Of a stretch of 41,254 nt of DNA, positions 27,427-36,088 are shown piece by piece (position 1 is the stretch's first letter; every line of letters begins with the position of its first letter). The stretch spans positions 1-41,254 of the forward strand of contig JARGFW010000018.1 of the NCBI GenBank assembly GCA_029211085.1. Direction: 5' to 3'. Below the pieces are notes generated by a model. It ran no database searches. It saw nothing but the letters and a program-made list of their open reading frames with translations, and was not told where the DNA came from. A program made the position numbers and the translations under genes. The stretch comes from Deferrisomatales bacterium. Lineage in GTDB: Bacteria > Desulfobacterota > Deferrisomatia > Deferrisomatales > JARGFW01.

Positions 27427-27861
27427 CCCGATCGGACGCTTCCCCCTCCCCTGGGCGAACCGAAGGGGATCGAACGGGTTGCCTTCCTCCTAGGCGCCGG
27501 CGCCCACGGCTCGCTCGATCATACCCGAAGTCGAAGAACCCGCCGTTCTTGCTCCGGGTTTCCACGGCCCTACCCGGCGGCGATTGGATGAGAGCGGTTT
27601 CCGGCGGGTCGCTCCCCGCCCTCCTCTTCTGCAACCATCCCGTGCCGTATATACATTTTTGTTGTTCTTGGCTAACAATGATTCATTTATGTAGCAATTG
27701 AGCCCGGCTTCCCGCCAGACAGTTGCCGCTTTCCCCCGCCGTTCTGCGGTTCCTCGCCCCTGGCACGCATCTTGTTACTGGGTTTCCTGTGAAGGCGCCG
27801 CCCCGGCGGCAACCACGACCGTTTTTCGGGAAACCCATTGCATTCCGGAGGCAAGAGACCA
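27427..27861. other. Upstream region of amtB copy 2
   Basis: No gene supported. An AT-rich island (about 27647-27705) contains ATACATTTTTGTT (27651-27663), which matches the 13-mer at 16998-17010 upstream of the first amtB at 12 of 13 positions. The sigma-54-type promoter follows it. Confidence 0.5.
27761..27775 (+). promoter_or_regulatory. Sigma-54 (-24/-12) promoter of amtB copy 2
   Basis: TGGCACG-CATC-TTGT has exact -24/-12 spacing and the same T-for-C deviation as the first amtB promoter. It is about 85 bases before the start codon, the same distance as in copy 1. Confidence 0.8.
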
Positions 27862-29178
27862 ATGGACACAGCAGGCACCCACCGCACGCCCCACCGCGTC
27901 ACCTGGCCGACGCTGCTCCTCACCCTGTTCGCCGTACCCGCCCTGGCAGAGGAGGGCATGAGCGCCGAGAGCGTTTACTACGGTTTGAACAACCTCTACC
28001 TGCTGGTCTCCGCAGCCCTGGTGTTCTGGATGCACGCCGGCTTCGCGTGCCTCGAGGCGGGCCTCACCCAGTCCAAGAACACGGTCAACATCCTGGCCAA
28101 GAACGTGGCCGTGGTGGCCCTGGCCGGGGTGAGCTACTACGTGATCGGCTTCAACCTGATGTACCCGGGCGAGTTCAACGGCTTTCTCGGCTTCGCCGGG
28201 GTCGGGCTGGCCACGGCCACCGAGGCAGGCTACGCCGACGGCGCCTACAGCATGTTCACCGACTTCATCTTCCAGGCGGTGTTCGCGGCCACGGCGGCGA
28301 CGATCATCTCCGGCGCGGTGGCGGAGCGCATCAAGTTCCACGCGTTCCTGATTGCGGCTTTGCTGTTCGTGACCTTCATCTACCCCATCGCCGGTTCCTG
28401 GAAGTGGGGCGGCGGCTTCCTGGACGCCATGGGTTTCTACGACTTCGCCGGTTCGACCCTGGTGCACTCGGTGGGCGGCTGGGCGGCGCTGACCGGCGCC
28501 ATCATCCTCGGACCCCGCCGCGGCAAGTACACCAAGGACGGCCTCAAGCCCATCGTCGGCCACAGCATCCCCCTGGCCACACTGGGGGTGTTCATCCTGT
28601 TCATGGGCTGGTTCGGGTTCAACGGCGGCAGCGTGCTGGCCATGGACGCCGAAGCGGTTTCCCGGGTGTGGGTCACCACCTTCCTGGCCGGTTGCGCCGG
28701 CGGCGCCGCGGCCATGGTGACCGCCTGGGTCGTGCTCAAGAAGCCCGACATCACCATGATCCTCAACGGCATGCTGGCCGGCCTGGTGGGCATCACCGCA
28801 GGCTCCGACGTGATCATGCCGTGGCCGTCCCTGCTGGTGGGCGGCATCGCCGGCGTGCTGGTAGTGTTCGCGGTGGTGTTCATCGACCAGAAACTAAAGA
28901 TCGACGACCCGGTGGGGGCCATCTCGGTGCACCTGGTGTGCGGCATCTGGGGCACCCTGGCGGTGGGGCTGTTCTCGGTGGACCCGGAGCACACGGTCAT
29001 GACCCAGTTGGTCGGGGTCGGCGCCGTCGGCGCCTTCACCCTGGTCACCAGTATCGCCATCTGGCTGGTGCTCAAGGTCACCATCGGCCTTCGGGTGGAC
29101 GAGGAAGAAGAGGTCAACGGCCTGGACGTCGCCGAACACGGCCTGGAGGCGTGGCCGGAGTTCAAGAGCGCCACCTGA
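27862..29178 (+). CDS. amtB: Ammonium transporter AmtB, copy 2
   Basis: A 438-residue Amt-family ammonium channel, clearly paralogous to the copy ten kilobases upstream but divergent in sequence. A signal peptide (TWPTLLLTLFAVPALA) precedes the mature start EEGMSAESVYYGLNN. The twin histidines lie in DFAGSTLVHSVGGWAA and DPVGAISVHLVCGIWG. The PII-responsive tail VDEEEEVNGLDVAEHGLEAWPEF is intact, so PII control is likely. The ATG at 27862 is preferred over an upstream TTG at 27838 without a ribosome-binding site. It has its own sigma-54-type promoter, and a HEPN-like gene follows after 84 bases. Confidence 0.93.
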   Translation: MDTAGTHRTPHRVTWPTLLLTLFAVPALAEEGMSAESVYYGLNNLYLLVSAALVFWMHAGFACLEAGLTQSKNTVNILAKNVAVVALAGVSYYVIGFNLMYPGEFNGFLGFAGVGLATATEAGYADGAYSMFTDFIFQAVFAATAATIISGAVAERIKFHAFLIAALLFVTFIYPIAGSWKWGGGFLDAMGFYDFAGSTLVHSVGGWAALTGAIILGPRRGKYTKDGLKPIVGHSIPLATLGVFILFMGWFGFNGGSVLAMDAEAVSRVWVTTFLAGCAGGAAAMVTAWVVLKKPDITMILNGMLAGLVGITAGSDVIMPWPSLLVGGIAGVLVVFAVVFIDQKLKIDDPVGAISVHLVCGIWGTLAVGLFSVDPEHTVMTQLVGVGAVGAFTLVTSIAIWLVLKVTIGLRVDEEEEVNGLDVAEHGLEAWPEFKSAT

Positions 29179-29211
29179 CGGAACTGGGCGCCCAATCCGT
29201 ACGCAACCAAA

Positions 29212-29241
29212 GGAAGAGCCTCGCGACAGCGGGGCTCTTCC
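29212..29241 (+). terminator. Attenuator-like hairpin between amtB copy 2 and the next gene
   Basis: A perfect 9-bp stem GGAAGAGCC (29212-29220) / GGCTCTTCC (29233-29241) with a 12-nt loop but no T run. It may partly separate expression of the two genes. Confidence 0.45.
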
Positions 29242-29262
29242 GCTTCCAGGAGGAGATGAACC

Positions 29263-29661
29263 GTGAAGGTGTTGGATCACACCACCTGGCTGCAAGAGGG
29301 TCGGCAGTTCTTCCGGGTCGCCCAGCGCGCCGACCCGTCGCGCGACAAGCGCACCCCCGAGAGCCTTTACAACGTGCTCGGCCTGTCGGTGGAGAAGTGC
29401 CTGATGGTGGCCCTCGACGTTCACGGCCGACTGCCGGACGACCACAGCTTCACCGACCTGTTTGAAGCCACCAGCCGGGTGGTGGAGTGGGATCCCGGCC
29501 TGTGTCGCAACCTGGTCGCGTTGGAAAGCTTCCAGGAGATCTGCTGCCTGGAGACCTACCAGCGCAAGCCGGTGGGCTGGGACACCATCGGCGCCCTCCT
29601 CCCCCTGGCGGAGCAGGTGGAAGGCCGCGCCGCTGCCCAGTGCAGTGACAGGACGGGCTGA
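29263..29661 (+). CDS. Small helical protein, possibly HEPN-like
   Basis: A 132-residue soluble, mostly helical protein. The stretch SLYNVLGLSVEKCLMVALDVHGRLPDDHSF recalls HEPN domains (helix, A/G-L-x-E/K-x-L-M-A-L, short loop, DH), seen here only as a pattern and without the RNase-type Rx4-6H motif. The GTG start follows AGGAGGAG. It lies 84 bases after amtB copy 2 with a hairpin between, and may be co-expressed with it under nitrogen control. A link to ammonium transport is inferred from position only. Confidence 0.6.
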   Translation: MKVLDHTTWLQEGRQFFRVAQRADPSRDKRTPESLYNVLGLSVEKCLMVALDVHGRLPDDHSFTDLFEATSRVVEWDPGLCRNLVALESFQEICCLETYQRKPVGWDTIGALLPLAEQVEGRAAAQCSDRTG

Positions 29662-29723
29662 CGGCCCCGGCGCATTCCTCGACGCGGACTGTAGGCGGAA
29701 CATCGCCGACATGGAGGACACAG

Positions 29724-29744
29724 CCCCGGGCCACCGTCCCGGGG
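29724..29744. terminator. Hairpin between convergent genes
   Basis: CCCCGGG (29724-29730) and CCCGGGG (29738-29744) form a 7-bp GC stem between the converging HEPN-like and hydrolase genes. No T tract, so only a possible bidirectional stop. Confidence 0.35.
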
Positions 29745-29746
29745 GA

Positions 29747-31237
29747 TCAGGCCCACGGACCCACCGCGAGACGGAGCTTGCCCCGAAACCCCTTGGCCGA
29801 GTTCAGCGGTACGAAAAGGCCCTGCGCGTCGCTCTCCACGGGGCGGCCCCGCGACTCGCTCCAGGCATCGTCGGTGAGCGTGTAGTGCACCTTCCACCCC
29901 TCGTTGTCTGCGGTTGCCCGCAGCGTCAGGGTATTCCGGTACAGATACTCCCCGGCGACGTGCCGGTCGAAGAACAGGAACTCGTCGATCTCGTACCCGG
30001 TGGTGGACACTCCCAGGTCCACACTGAAGACCAGCGACCGGCCGACGGTGACGTTGGCTTTGTCGAGGAACACCGAAAAGAGCACCGGTGACCGCGGCGC
30101 CTCCCGCCCCTCTACCTTGTCCAGGTGCAGCAGTTCGTCGTACTTCCGCAACACGGCCGAGTGGGTCTCCCTCCGCCGCTCGGTAAGGCTGTAGGTCATC
30201 GCCCCCCGTGGCGACACCGTAGCCTCGAAGTAGTAGGAAGCGCGCACCTGTTTGTCCTGGTCCTTTGCCTTGCGCACTGAGGGTGGCAGGGGCAGGGCTT
30301 CCGCCTCGAGCGTTCCCACCACCTGCACGTTGCCGAACAGGAAGCGCACCAGGTTCTGGTAGCCCTCCTCAGAGTTCACGATCCCGAACGGGCCGCTGTG
30401 ACTGCGGTGGACAAAGGCGCGGGGCGAACCCGCGACGGCGGCGTTTTCGATCTTGACCAGGCCGTCGCTCATCTCCCCCGCGAGCTTGGCCGACAGCCCC
30501 GCCGCGACGTTGTAGTCCTTGTGGTTGGTGCCCACCAGGCTGAAGAACCGTTGCGTCGGAAAGGCCCCTTGCAACGAGTCGACCCGCTCCGACCCGTCGG
30601 GAAGGCCGAGGTAGGCCGCCATGTGCTGCCGGTTGAAGTTGTTCAGATCCCAGAGGCCGAGAAACCCGGGCACGTTCATCCCGGCCATCTCGATGCCGTT
30701 GTGGGGGGTGGCGTAGGTGAACACCTTGTCGACCAGGGCCTTGCTCCCGGCGCTGCCGACGGCGGGGTTCTGCAGGTAGCAGCGGCACACCAGCCCCCCC
30801 ATGGAGTGGGCGACCAGATATACCTTGAACGCCCTGCGCGCTACCGCGTCCTCCCCGCACACCTGGTCCCTGATCTTCAGGATCAGATCTTCCAGGCCCT
30901 GCGCAGCTTCCAGGACCGAGAGGGGCCTCCCCGTCCCGAGGTCGCTGTCCGCCATCTCGTAGTAGCGGTAGATGACGATGCTGCGTGCCGGGATCGCGTC
31001 CACCCGCTCCCGTCCGTCCAGGTAGATGTCCCGGTAGCCGTGTTCCTTCATGAGGCGCACCAGGGGGGATTCAAAGATATGGCGGACCGTCTTGCCCTCC
31101 CAATCCTGCCGGGTCTTGGTCGAACCGAGGTTGAACCCCATGTAGGGCGTGGAGACCGTAGCGTCGATCTCTCCCTGGGTCATGGCGTAGCCGCGGACAT
31201 AGATGATCGGGTAGTACGGAGGTTGGATGTTGACCAT
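29747..31237 (-). CDS. Alpha/beta-hydrolase (lipase/esterase-like), 496 aa
   Basis: The N-terminal 340 residues are an alpha/beta-hydrolase: an early strand PIIYVRGYAM, the nucleophile elbow VAHSMGG with Ser145, and YATPHNG after it, as in PGAP1-like and class 3-type lipases. The catalytic Asp and His are probably in the SDGLVKIENA and RSHSGPFG regions. The last 150 residues are beta-rich (VSPRGAMTYSLTERR, RSLVFSVDLG) and unassigned. There is no signal peptide, so it should be cytoplasmic. The ATG at 31237 has AAAGGGG upstream; the longer frame to 31450 lacks a site. Substrate unknown. Confidence 0.78.
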   Translation of the reverse strand: MVNIQPPYYPIIYVRGYAMTQGEIDATVSTPYMGFNLGSTKTRQDWEGKTVRHIFESPLVRLMKEHGYRDIYLDGRERVDAIPARSIVIYRYYEMADSDLGTGRPLSVLEAAQGLEDLILKIRDQVCGEDAVARRAFKVYLVAHSMGGLVCRCYLQNPAVGSAGSKALVDKVFTYATPHNGIEMAGMNVPGFLGLWDLNNFNRQHMAAYLGLPDGSERVDSLQGAFPTQRFFSLVGTNHKDYNVAAGLSAKLAGEMSDGLVKIENAAVAGSPRAFVHRSHSGPFGIVNSEEGYQNLVRFLFGNVQVVGTLEAEALPLPPSVRKAKDQDKQVRASYYFEATVSPRGAMTYSLTERRRETHSAVLRKYDELLHLDKVEGREAPRSPVLFSVFLDKANVTVGRSLVFSVDLGVSTTGYEIDEFLFFDRHVAGEYLYRNTLTLRATADNEGWKVHYTLTDDAWSESRGRPVESDAQGLFVPLNSAKGFRGKLRLAVGPWA

Positions 31238-31510
31238 GTCGTGCCCCTTTCCGTTGAACTGCCGCGGGGAGGAAGGAAACGCCCGTTCGCAGCGTATACG
31301 GAGTTCCGGGAAAGTCCATCCCGGGCATGAATCCACGCACGGGCAGGCACGGCGCTGGCCGTCGACGCGGTGGGTGTGTTGGAGAAGGTAGGTGCAGGCA
31401 GTCCGTCGCGAGAGGCGCAGGCGCGGAACCACCGGGAGCACAGCACGCAACCGCGGGTTGCGATAGGCGGCGGACCGGGATGGGGTGCGGCGACCCGGCG
31501 CGGGAAGGAC

Positions 31511-32413
31511 TCAGGCCCGCGGGCGGGCGGCGAGGTGCCGGACCCGTGCCTGGGTGTTCAACAGGTAGGCGGCAGCGGGCTGTTTCGGCTCGATCGCCGG
31601 ATCCCACTGCGCGGTCTTCACCCGCGCCACGACCCGCTCCACGTCCCCATGCTCCTCGTCGAGAAGGCCTTCCACCCACGCGCGGTACCGCTCGGTCGCC
31701 CGGATGGATCGGCCGAGGTGATCGCGGGCGTCCTGGCCCACGCACACGTAGAGGTGACCCTGGCAGAGAACCTCGATGTCCAGATCACACAGGCGGTGCA
31801 TGGAAGCGAGGTAGGCGTCGTAGTTCGCCACGAACTCCACCACGATGTCGCCGGAGACGTTCGCACAACCCACCGCCTCGGAAGCCACCAGCACCTTGGG
31901 GCCGGGCAGGTAGTAGCTCAGGAAATCCCGGGTGTGGCCAGGGGTGGCCAGGACCCGGACCACCCGACCGTCTCCCAGGGAGATCTCGTCCCCGCCGGCG
32001 AGGATGGTGTCGACCGGGAAAGGGCGAAAACCTGGGGAGGTCGGCGGATCCACCTCTGTGGCAAGCGCCCGAACCCGGGCCTCTTCGTTGAGCTTCCGAA
32101 TCAGTGCCAGTGCCCCTGGGCGCTGCACGATCTCGGCCGTTTGTTCCGAAGCAGCGATGCGAAGACCGGGGAAGGCGTCCCGCAACACGCTGGCGGCGCC
32201 GCAGTGATCGAAGTGCGCGTGGGTGAGGAAGAGGATCTCCGGCGGTCGTTCTCCCAGGACCCGTCGCGCATGCTCCGCGTACCGTCGGCCCAGGCAGCTG
32301 AGACCGGCGTCGAACAAGACAGGTCTTGGCCCGGCCCACAAGTAGGCGGGTGTTTGCCAGCTGCCAAGAACATGGAACCCCGGGACTACTTCACCCGTTT
32401 CTCTCCAGATCAT
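31511..32413 (-). CDS. MBL-fold metallo-hydrolase
   Basis: A 300-residue metallo-beta-lactamase-fold protein. THAHFDH (His65, His67, Asp69, His70) is the dinuclear metal motif, and ATPGHTRDF near residue 160 supplies the third-metal-ligand histidine. A late histidine in CQGHLYVC is the remaining ligand. The C-terminal 60 residues are helical. The family covers glyoxalase-II-like and other hydrolases; the exact substrate is not apparent. The ATG at 32413 has GGGAG six bases upstream and is preferred over a GTG seven codons earlier at 32434. Confidence 0.85.
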   Translation of the reverse strand: MIWRETGEVVPGFHVLGSWQTPAYLWAGPRPVLFDAGLSCLGRRYAEHARRVLGERPPEILFLTHAHFDHCGAASVLRDAFPGLRIAASEQTAEIVQRPGALALIRKLNEEARVRALATEVDPPTSPGFRPFPVDTILAGGDEISLGDGRVVRVLATPGHTRDFLSYYLPGPKVLVASEAVGCANVSGDIVVEFVANYDAYLASMHRLCDLDIEVLCQGHLYVCVGQDARDHLGRSIRATERYRAWVEGLLDEEHGDVERVVARVKTAQWDPAIEPKQPAAAYLLNTQARVRHLAARPRA

Positions 32414-32739
32414 CGGCGTCTCCCGCAGGGGCACGCATACCAGTCGAGGGCCCTCGGGCTACCCGAAGCCGCTTTCGGCAGCCGTTGTACCACACGCCCT
32501 CTCCGGGCAACATGCCGGGCCGCCACGCCCCCGTCTCCCGTTGCCTCTCTCGGCTTCTGCATCCCCGCACCCCAGCCCCCCGGGATCCCTCGACGGCCCT
32601 GGCGTTGGACACCGCGCTCCTTGGTTCCGTAAGATGGTCAAATCAGGCGGTGGGGTCTGCAGGGGGAGCCTGGGCGGCGTGTGTACCCCACCCCCGGGGA
32701 AGACAAGCGAACACCGGCCCGACAACCCGGGAGGCTTTC
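32414..32739. other. Divergent intergenic region without recognised features
   Basis: About 325 bases between the MBL-fold gene and the DUF4149 gene. Only weak promoter-like hexamers are visible (for example TTGGAC at about 32603), and no gene on either strand is supported. Confidence 0.35.
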
Positions 32740-33237
32740 ATGAGACCGATTCTCGCCGCTGCGCTGCGCCTGACCCTCGGCCTATGGGTCGGCGGCATCG
32801 CCATCTTCACGTTTCTCCTCACCCCCGCGATCTTCCACCACTATCCGCGCGAGGAGGCCGGGCGCATCGTCGGCGTGCTTTTCCCCCTGTACTTCCCCTA
32901 CCTGACCGCGCTGTCCGTCGCGGCACTGTTGCTCTACGGCCTGCTCCGCCGCGACCGTTGGCGGGCCGCCCACGGGTTGGCACTGGTCCTGCTGCTGGGA
33001 GCCGTGGCCGCCAACGGATACAACCAGTTATGGGTCCACCCTCAGTCTCGCGCGGTGAAAGCCAAGATTCACGCGGGCGCGGAACTGCCTCCCGACAACC
33101 CCCTGCGGCGGGAGTTTGCCCGCCTGCACGGCGTGAGCATGGCGCTGAACCTGTCCGTACTGGCAGGTGGGGCGGTACTGTTGCTGGGTGGCCCGCTGTG
33201 GTGGCGCGAAAAGAACCGTTCTCACGGGTTCGGATAG
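32740..33237 (+). CDS. DUF4149 family membrane protein
   Basis: A 165-residue protein with four predicted membrane helices and a polar loop of about 40 residues (NQLWVHPQSRAVKAKIH). LWVGGIAIFTFLLTPAIFHH and the PLYFPYLT segment are characteristic of the DUF4149/TMEM205-like family, which has no established function. GGGAGG lies six bases before the ATG. It stands at the head of a run of small same-strand genes. Confidence 0.8.
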   Translation: MRPILAAALRLTLGLWVGGIAIFTFLLTPAIFHHYPREEAGRIVGVLFPLYFPYLTALSVAALLLYGLLRRDRWRAAHGLALVLLLGAVAANGYNQLWVHPQSRAVKAKIHAGAELPPDNPLRREFARLHGVSMALNLSVLAGGAVLLLGGPLWWREKNRSHGFG

Positions 33238-33273
33238 GGAAATTCCTCGGGCCCACGGCCCCTGCAGCTCTAC

Positions 33274-33507
33274 GTGTGGCGCCACAGCAAGCGCCATTCC
33301 AGCTGGTCGATGCTGGACGAACCGAACATCTGCCGGGAGAGCTACCAGGTCGCCCAGGTGGTGATCCTGGCGAGGTCCAAGAGCGAGGCGTTGACGTTGC
33401 TCGACGCCGACGGCCGGTGGGACCTCGCCGCACTGCAGCGCCTGCCGCCGGAGGTCGTTCCGCTTGCGACCCCCCGGATCCTCACCTGGCAGATCGACCC
33501 GTTCTGA
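33274..33507 (+). CDS. Hypothetical small protein, 77 aa
   Basis: Not recognised with certainty. It reads WRHSKRHSSWSMLDEPNI at the start and contains QVAQVVILARSKSEALTLL, a compact alpha/beta pattern of small uncharacterised proteobacterial proteins. GTG at 33274 is the only usual start; the open frame begins at 33238, and upstream residues LQLYV look part of the fold, so a rarer CTG start at 33262 is possible. No clear ribosome-binding site. Confidence 0.55.
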   Translation: MWRHSKRHSSWSMLDEPNICRESYQVAQVVILARSKSEALTLLDADGRWDLAALQRLPPEVVPLATPRILTWQIDPF

Positions 33508-33628
33508 GCCGTCCTACCGGACGGCAGCCCAAGGAGTGCCATGGGGGCGGGAGCCCTGTCCTTTTCCACCTTCCCCACTGCAGGCACAATGCGCCCAGCC
33601 CGTCCATGTCCGCAGAAGGAGTCACACC

Positions 33629-33949
33629 GTGTTCTTCGAGTTTCGCGAGTACCGCACCCGCCCCGGCAAACGCGAAGCCTGGGTCCGCTTCATGGAGGAG
33701 GTGATCCTCCCGTTCCAGATTTCCCAGGGGATGGTGGTGGCCGGGAGTTTCATCGGCGAAGAGGAAGACGACCTGTACGTGTGGATTCGACGGTTTGATA
33801 GCGAGGAGGAACGGGAGCGGCTGTACCAGGCAGTGTACGACAGCGAAACCTGGAAGCACGAGATCGCTCCAAGGATCCCGGAGATGATGATTCGAGAGCG
33901 GATCAAGGTAGTGCGGCTGCAGGCGACACCGAAGTCGGTGCTGCGCTGA
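33629..33949 (+). CDS. NIPSNAP family protein
   Basis: A 106-residue NIPSNAP-type dimeric alpha/beta-barrel protein. FFEFREYRTRPGKREAWVRFMEE is the classic start, read here as two joined halves, and LYVWIRRFDSEEERERLYQAVY is the second conserved block. Bacterial members have no defined role. GTG at 33629 has AAGGAG eight bases upstream. It ends 14 bases before the phosphatase gene. Confidence 0.85.
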   Translation: MFFEFREYRTRPGKREAWVRFMEEVILPFQISQGMVVAGSFIGEEEDDLYVWIRRFDSEEERERLYQAVYDSETWKHEIAPRIPEMMIRERIKVVRLQATPKSVLR

Positions 33950-33963
33950 GCGAGCCGAGACAA

Positions 33964-34647
33964 GTGCCCTGGACCGGTTCCCCCCGGGCCGTGCTGTTCG
34001 ACTTCGACGGCACCCTGGTGAACAGCGTCGGCGACATCGCCGACGCCATGAACGCTGTCCTGAAGGCCCACGGGTTTCCGGTCCACCCCCTGGAGGCGTA
34101 CCGCTTCTTTGTGGGAGAAGGTCTGGAGACCCTGGTACGGCGCGCCCTGCCAGAGGATCGGCGCGCCACGGCGACCCTAGAGGCCGTGCTGCCGGCCATG
34201 CGTGCCGAGTACGCAGACCGAGCCACCCGCCACACGCGCCCCTACGACGGCATACCCGAACTCCTCGACGCCCTGACGGACCGGGGGATTCCCCTGGCGA
34301 TCTGCTCCAACAAACCCCAGGAGCCCCTGGAGGCCATGGTCACCGCCCTGTTGGACCGCTGGTGCTTCCTGGCGGTGGTGGGCGCCCGCCCCGACCTGCC
34401 CCGCAAACCGGATCCGACGGGTGCCCTGGGCATCGCCACAGCCCTGACCATTCCCCCCGCCGATTGGCTGTACCTGGGGGACACCGATACCGACATGGCT
34501 ACCGCCAGCGCCGCCGGCATGCGCGCCGTCGGGGTTCTGTGGGGGTTGCGCGACGCCGAGGAACTGCACCAAGCCGGGGCCGCGCGCCTCGTCGTGCACC
34601 CCCGGGACGTGCTGACGGAGTTCCCCCGGCACAAGCGCGAACACTGA
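33964..34647 (+). CDS. gph: HAD-family phosphatase, phosphoglycolate phosphatase-like
   Basis: A 227-residue HAD phosphatase. FDFDGTLVNS carries the nucleophilic and acid/base aspartates (motif I), CSNKPQ is motif II, RKPDP motif III and LGDTDTDMATA motif IV. The cap domain and length fit phosphoglycolate phosphatase (Gph), which salvages 2-phosphoglycolate from DNA repair or photorespiration; other small sugar phosphates are possible. GTG at 33964 lies 14 bases after the NIPSNAP gene, with a weak ribosome-binding site, so co-translation is likely. Confidence 0.85.
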   Translation: MPWTGSPRAVLFDFDGTLVNSVGDIADAMNAVLKAHGFPVHPLEAYRFFVGEGLETLVRRALPEDRRATATLEAVLPAMRAEYADRATRHTRPYDGIPELLDALTDRGIPLAICSNKPQEPLEAMVTALLDRWCFLAVVGARPDLPRKPDPTGALGIATALTIPPADWLYLGDTDTDMATASAAGMRAVGVLWGLRDAEELHQAGAARLVVHPRDVLTEFPRHKREH

Positions 34648-34652
34648 CCCGA

Positions 34653-35912
34653 GTGGCCCCGTTGACGGCCGTGCCGAAAAACCTGTGCCTCGCCCTCGAC
34701 GGGGCTCGTGCCGGACCCGGGCTCGCCCCACTGTCACCGGCCTGGCTGTGGGTGCGCCATGGGGTCGTGGAGCACCTGGCCGGATGTCCGCCCCCGGAGC
34801 TCCCGCAGAACACGATCCAACGGCACGGCGGATGGGTGGTCGAGCCCCTGGCCGACGCCCACGTGCACCTGTTCCTGGACGGCTCGCGGAACCGGTTGCT
34901 CCGCGCCGACATCGCGGCCCTGCCCCGAGAAGCAGCTCTGGAGCGGATTCTCACCGTGCTGGAGGCGTGCCGCAACCTGGGCATAGCGGCGGTGAGGGAC
35001 GGCGGCGACCCCCACGGCCTGGCCCTGGAGGCCGCAGCCCTCGCCAACCGCCATCCGGACCGCTACGCCGTGGTGCTGGCCGCTGGCGAGCCCGTGTTCC
35101 GGCGCGGGATGTACGGTGGGTTCCTGGGGCAAGGGGTAGAAACGGCGCGGGACGCGGCGCGCCTGCTGGACCAGAACCGCCGCCGCGGGGCGACCCACGC
35201 CAAGGTTCTGGCCACCGGGCTGAACAGCCTCGACGTCCCTGGGCAGGTGGGTCCCGCTCAGTTCGCCCCTAGCGAGTTGCAGGCGATCACGGCGGCCGCC
35301 CGGGGGCTGAACCTGCCGGTGATGGTCCACGCCAACGGCCCCCTGGAGCAGGTGCTGGCCTCGGCACCCGCTACAGTGGAGCACGGCTTCGGGTGCCGTC
35401 CCTCCGACCTGCAGCAGATGGCGAACCGCCGCATTCCTTGGGTGCCCACCCTGGGGGCGTGGGCTGAACTCTTGCACGACCCGGGCCTCACCAAATCCCG
35501 GGGGCGGGTGGTCCGGGAGACGGACCGGAACCATCGCCGGGAGGTCCGAGTCGGGCACACCCTGGGCGTGCCGCTGGCCGCCGGCAGTGACGCCGGAACC
35601 CAGGGGGTGGCCCACGGGGAGGGGCTGCTCCGTGAACTCGGGCGACTGGCAGCGGCAGGGCTGTCCCCGGAAGCGGCGCTGGCATCGGCGACCCACGCGG
35701 CACGGATCCTGTGCCAGGAAGAGTCCCCCCGTCCACTGGGGGGGCTGCTGCCCGGGCAGCCCGCCGGGTTCATCTGGCTGGCCCAGGACCCGGTGGCCCA
35801 CCCATGTACCCTGGAGCACCCCCGGGGCGTCTTCCTCGGGGGCGCCTGGTCTCCACGGGAGCGGGCAGACGCCGAGCCGGACGGCCGGACACCCGGGTCG
35901 ATCGCCCACTGA
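34653..35912 (+). CDS. Amidohydrolase-superfamily protein
   Basis: A 419-residue TIM-barrel amidohydrolase. DAHVHLF gives the N-terminal HxH metal pair, MVHANG and VEHGFG the central histidines, and GSDAGTQ the final metal-binding Asp. The substrate (imidazolone-like, dihydropyrimidine-like or other cyclic amide) is not resolved. The GTG at 34653 follows the phosphatase gene by five bases; an in-frame GTG at 34671 is equally possible. Confidence 0.78.
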   Translation: MAPLTAVPKNLCLALDGARAGPGLAPLSPAWLWVRHGVVEHLAGCPPPELPQNTIQRHGGWVVEPLADAHVHLFLDGSRNRLLRADIAALPREAALERILTVLEACRNLGIAAVRDGGDPHGLALEAAALANRHPDRYAVVLAAGEPVFRRGMYGGFLGQGVETARDAARLLDQNRRRGATHAKVLATGLNSLDVPGQVGPAQFAPSELQAITAAARGLNLPVMVHANGPLEQVLASAPATVEHGFGCRPSDLQQMANRRIPWVPTLGAWAELLHDPGLTKSRGRVVRETDRNHRREVRVGHTLGVPLAAGSDAGTQGVAHGEGLLRELGRLAAAGLSPEAALASATHAARILCQEESPRPLGGLLPGQPAGFIWLAQDPVAHPCTLEHPRGVFLGGAWSPRERADAEPDGRTPGSIAH

Positions 35913-35991
35913 CGCGGCGGTTCCGAGCTGGTCAGGGGGACAGAGAACCGGGCCGCGCCCGGGGAAACGCTGTGGGGCTCTGTCGGGGGTC

Positions 35992-36020
35992 TTGCCCGCC
36001 TCTCGGCCGACAGCTAAAGT
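35992..36020 (+). promoter_or_regulatory. Candidate sigma-70 promoter of the LysM lipoprotein gene
   Basis: TTGCCC (35992-35997) and TAAAGT (36015-36020) are 17 bases apart, about 70 bases before the ATG. Confidence 0.5.
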
Positions 36021-36088
36021 ACTGTCCCAGGATGGGATGGGGAAGGAGTTCCGGAGAGTTCCGACCGAGCCAACGGGGAGGGAGGACC

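Noticed and set aside
29263-29661. Toxin role for the HEPN-like gene
   Set aside because: No Rx4-6H RNase motif and no adjacent antitoxin or nucleotidyltransferase gene.
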